Assembly (NCBI RefSeq): GCF_040712315.1
Contig: NC_134017.1
Location: forward strand, 54,965,136-55,029,135
Direction of reading: 5' to 3'
Source of the DNA: Castanea sativa
Lineage: Eukaryota; Streptophyta; Magnoliopsida; Fagales; Fagaceae
DNA length: 64,000 nt
This document shows positions 60,124 to 64,000 of this stretch, piece by piece (the stretch's first letter is position 1; each line of letters opens with the position of its first letter). The notes beneath the pieces were generated by a model. That model was not told the origin of the DNA and did no database searches. It worked only from the letters and a program-made list of their open reading frames with translations. The position numbers and the translations under genes are program-made.

Positions 60124-61557
60124 TTAAGAAACAGATTTTTATATTTTGCTTCTCATTAACTATCCTTACAGCATGAGAAGTAAAACTTAAGTGTCAATTT
60201 AAAAATAAGTGTCGATCAATAAAAACTTCATAAGAGATATATTGGCTAATAGAAGCTGAATAATTGTTGGCTTAAAGAAATAAAGCCCACCTAGAGGCTG
60301 CATGAGAATCGACTAGGCTGATGTAGTATTATATTAAAAATAGAAATATTTGATTTTCAATTCAACAAGATATATTTTGTCTTCATTTTATCAACCACCT
60401 TCAGGAGACAAGAAAAAATGGATTTCATTGAGAGATTCCAATTATTTAGAGGACTGCCAGTCTCCCATCATGTATGCTAAAAGCCATTGAACCCCAAGTA
60501 GCATAAATTAAATCAAGTAAGAATGACTAGCTCATTAGCATAGGTAGTACAGTTGTTGGCATGTAGGAAATGCTTTGGCAGCATCATAGAGCAAGATTTT
60601 GCATGTTGTTCCCTTTTGGCAAGAGCAAGATGCTCTAGTGGCAGGGGGCTTTTAACGATCAAATTGTTGTCTCTATTTCTTAGACCTCTTTACTAGTGGT
60701 CAACATCGTCAAGAGAGTATCTCCTTTTCTTCATTCTGGGACTTTTGTTTCATTTAAACTCTAGATTTCGGTCCTAAATTTTTTCATTTAATCTTTCTTA
60801 TGAAAGCATACCTAACTCCTCCATAGAAAGATACTTTGTTTTAATAACTATGAAGAATAGGAACAAGAAAATAAATTTCTTCAAAAGTAGCTATTTCATA
60901 CAGAACTCTAAATCATCAAATCCTAGATGTTTATCTTGACCGGTATTTACCATTCGTATCTAAGAGAGAAATGCATAAAAAAATTGACATTGATTTGTAT
61001 TACCCCTCAGAATAGAGAAATGCAAGAATGAATTTGAATTAAATACATTAAAAAAAAAGTAGAAGAGGAAACCAGAGTAAATAGATTGTTTTGGTAGTAT
61101 AGACAGCAGCAAACAGCACATAATGCCAGTCTCTTGGTATCAAGGCAAGAACTTTCTTACCTCACACTATCTATACCAAGTATAAGGGATCAATGATGTC
61201 ACAACCAGCCCAAGTAGAATGGACATATTCTGGCAATTGGTATTGGAGTGCTTAAATTATAGTGTATATTAGACCGAACAAGTAACATAAGAGGGTTGAT
61301 CAAGCAACATTATGCTATTAATTCCTGACAAATTCAATACACTTACTACAACTGACTAGATCAGGTACTTATCATCAAGTACATTACATTAATTTCCAGA
61401 ATAATAGATTGGGTCTTAGGCCGATACTTGCAAGGTATAAAATTAAAAAAAGAATAAGGACTAGCAATAACAATCCAAAACGGCTAAGAGAGAAGCATAT
61501 TAAGAACATGATTTTAGCCCTAAGAATTAAAAAGCAAAGAGAATTATCAGTAAGTTT

Positions 61558-62964
61558 CCAATAGGAGTGGACAGTCTTATGTCCTGAAAAATTCTTCTAC
61601 TTCTTTCCTTCCACAGATATCACATAAAACAAAGAGGTTTGACTTATCATATATCTTTGCTTAAAATTTTCAAATTATTGAACCCAAGTTTTAATGTGTA
61701 TTAACTAGATTGCAACATGCTTGAACTCCACAAGTTCATGAGTTCAAGACCTACCTAATGCGTGTGTGTAACTTATCAATTAATTCAAAATTTAATGTAG
61801 TGGGTAGAGTAAGAAAGAGAGGAATATGGAAATTTTAAGCAAACAGACTTGTCTTTGCATCACTGCTTCAAGAAGTTGACAAATCCATCGGAGAATTCAT
61901 TTCACTCACAGCCTTCTCAATTCAAAAATCACATTTTTAAAGAAAGTTAATAAGCCATAATATCCTACTCCATAAAACATGACTAGTATAGCACACAACA
62001 TATACTTTCTCATCACTAAGAGCTTTGCAGCTCAGTGGCACAACCTGCTCTCCTTTATTAGAAGACCCATGGATCAAATCCCCCCTCTCCCATTGTTGTA
62101 AATATCGAATAATTAAAAAAGAAAAATAAAAGATATTTTCTTCTCAACCAAAAATTTATGGAAATTCACAAAACAATCCAGTAGAACCGCCCTAAACCAC
62201 GGCGACCCTATTCTACTCCAATTGCTAGGTCCTCTCCTATCTCTCCCCTTCCGGGGATCATAGTTCTATCTATGCACAAGCAGTTAAACCAATACATACC
62301 CAGTTCAAACACAAAATAAAAAGACTAAATAAGATAATTCTTAGAGTGCATTAGGAAAATCCTCGTGCTTCAATATGCAAAAGCCCCACTAAGATTACAT
62401 ACATAGCCTATGCTATTTTTTTCAGTCTCATCTTTACAGTGGTAATGAAAAGCTCTCAAACACTTGCATATTCATCACTTTTAACCAAATGGGGTGCCCA
62501 TAAACGAGCCCTGTATCTATTCCATTATGATTTTGTTAACCAATTAATAAAATTAGAAAAAAATACATAGAACAAAGAAAAAAACTGACCCCCCCCCCCA
62601 AAAAAAAGGAAAAAACTTGTGTATGAATTTCATTGAAATAACAAATCAAAATCAATAATATTAGTAAGGTGGATTTACCTTCAATTTGCTTTTGTTTTTT
62701 CAGAGAGAGAGAGAGATAACAAAGTTTGGTAATTCTATGCCTGGTTTCCACACGTGTAACAATCATGTGTAGGAGGTGACAAAATAGGGAGCTTTAATCC
62801 CCTGCATCTCACAACAAATAAGAGATGCCCCCTTTTTTTTTTTTTTTTGCCTTCGATACCTGCTTAGTTATGCGGGGCCCAATAAGCTCAAAGCTATTCA
62901 ACGGTCTTGATTGTTTTTAACTCTTTGATAAGATACTGATGAAAACACATAATAAAAACACTGT
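61558..62964. other. Spacer between duplicate copies B and C
   Basis: No gene recognised. It contains a SINE at 62020-62132, a C10-A8 homopolymer at about 62590-62608 and a T-run near 62832. Confidence 0.45.
62020..62132 (+). mobile_element. tRNA-derived SINE
   Basis: GAGCTTTGCAGCTCAGTGGC at the start gives the A box, and GGATCAAATCCC 55 bp later the B box of an RNA polymerase III promoter. A CTCCCATTGTTGTAAATATC module and an A-rich tail follow. This is the clearest member of the family seen at 26515, 26030 and 41545. Confidence 0.65.
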
Positions 62965-64000
62965 TTTTACGTCTTCATTTTATCAACCACTATCAAGAGA
63001 CAAGGAAAAATGGATTTCATTGAGAGATTCCAATTATTTAGAGGACTGCCAGCCTCCCATCATGTATGCAAAAAGCCATTGAACCCCAAGTAGTATAAAT
63101 TAAATCAAGTAAGAATGACTAACTCATTAGCATAGTCAGTATAGTTGTTGGCATGTAGGAAATGCTTTGGTAGCATCATAGAGCAAGATTTAGCATGTTG
63201 TTCCCTTTTGGCAAGAACAAGATGCTATAGTGGCAGGGGGTTTTTAGTGATCAAATTGTTGTCTCTATTTCTTAGACCTCTTTACGAGTGGTCAACATCG
63301 TCAAGAAAGTATTTCCTTTTCTTCATTCTGGGACTTTTGTATCATTTAAACTCTAGATTTTGGCCCTAAATTTTTTCATTTAATCTTTCTTATGAAAGCA
63401 TACCTTACTCCTCCATAGAAAGATACTTTGTTTTAATAACTATGAAGAATAGGAACAAGAAAATAAATTTCTTCAAAAGTAGCTATTTCATATAGAACTC
63501 AAAATCATCAAATCCTAGATGTTTATCTAGATCGGTATTTACCTTTGGTATCTAAGAGAGAAACGCATAAAAAAATTGATATTGATTTGTATTACCCCTT
63601 AGAACTGAAAAATGCAAGAATGAATTTGAATTAAATACATAAAAAAAGAAGAAGAAGAAGAGGAAACCAGAGTAAATAGATTGTTTTTGGTAGTATAGAC
63701 AGTAGCAAACAGCACATAATGCCAGTCTTTTGGTATCAAGGCAAGAGCTTTCTTACCTCACACAATCTATACCAAGTATAAGGGGTGAATGATGTCACAA
63801 CCAACCCAAGTAGAATGGACATATTCTGGCAATTGGTACTGGAGTGCTTAAATTATAGTGTATATTAGACCGAACAGGTAACATAAGAGGGTTAATCAAG
63901 CAGCATTATGCTATTGATTCTTGACAAATTCAAAACACTTACTACAGTTGACTAGATCAAGTATTTATCTTCAAGTACATTACATTAATTTCCAGAATAA
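62965..64000. repeat. Segmental duplication, copy C (partial, runs off the window)
   Basis: Starts at CGTCTTCATTTTATCAACCA and matches copy B from about 60376 to 61410, with few differences, up to the last base. The LSM-coding part is not included on this side. Confidence 0.85.

Larger units (their letters stand above)
57993..61557. repeat. Segmental duplication, copy B
   Basis: Collinear with copy A at 45735-48895. It includes the frameshifted LSM copy and a 552-bp solo LTR that A lacks. Shared substitutions and indels (for example CCCATCATGTATGC after GGACTGCCAG) tie copy B to copy C. Confidence 0.85.

Noticed and set aside
62020..62110. Possible tRNA gene
   Set aside because: A- and B-box-like motifs are present, but there is no cloverleaf, acceptor stem or anticodon arm. 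The A-rich tail and other copies indicate a SINE.
1..64000. CRISPR arrays, operons, bacterial promoters
   Set aside because: The DNA is plant nuclear; no spaced direct-repeat arrays or polycistronic layouts occur.

Overview
The window is nuclear DNA from a flowering plant, most probably a woody eudicot. The base composition is AT-rich, genes have small exons split by GT-AG introns, and the recognisable proteins are plant ones: a chloroplast-type Deg protease, a plant O-fucosyltransferase, an SHAQKYF-class MYB and an LSM-domain NatC subunit. I cannot fix the species from sequence alone. Only about four loci look like host genes. Most of the rest is transposable elements, many with readable terminal repeats and target-site duplications (TSDs).

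Layout. 1-5584: intergenic repeats, then the last four exons of a DEG5-like lumenal protease (+ strand), with an antisense LINE 3' tail in its last intron. 5585-12800: non-coding, with a long-TIR Mutator-like element (7690-9281) that contains a 76-bp minisatellite. 12800-13543: a TIR element built from repeated ATTCCCAGGAATGTG-like motifs. 13579-20289: a 6.7-kb CACTA element with matching termini and an exact 3-bp TSD (ACG). It carries same-strand, spliceable fragments of at least three unrelated host genes: exocyst EXO84B, an FHA-domain coiled-coil protein and the zinc-binding CZIB/UPF0587 protein. 20610-22485 and 27160-31030: smaller CACTA-like structures, rich in TTGCAATAA-type repeats, that carry pieces of an STP/MFS sugar-transporter gene. 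In the second one the pieces are repeated as modules about 1.36 kb apart.

31531-37731: a plant L1-type LINE with CCHC ORF1, then endonuclease, reverse transcriptase and RNase H. It is flanked by a 15-bp imperfect TSD, and a Harbinger MITE has inserted cleanly into ORF1. A solo LTR (37762-39084, TSD CCATA) lies 15 bp downstream. 39121-44272 (- strand): an unrecognised ORF, a decayed MYB gene (first exon not found, 5-nt frameshift in the MYB domain), and an O-fucosyltransferase gene. The signal-anchor coding region of the latter holds a CT microsatellite that puts the start codon out of frame.

44312-49370: two copies of a 9-bp-TSD MITE family, a hairpin MITE, and an LSM-domain gene (NAA38-like). 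49374-51382: two Harbinger-like elements back to back, sharing one TAA. 51386-55556: a second, heavily decayed LINE. 56174-56852: another Harbinger-like element. 57993-61557 repeats 45735-48895, including a frameshifted copy of the LSM gene, and part of this unit recurs a third time from 62965 to the window end. The duplicates serve as empty sites: a MITE is present only in the first copy and a 552-bp solo LTR only in the second, so both insertions post-date the duplication.

The main theme is transposons acquiring, multiplying and breaking host gene pieces. The multi-gene Pack-CACTA element is the strongest candidate for something not yet described.
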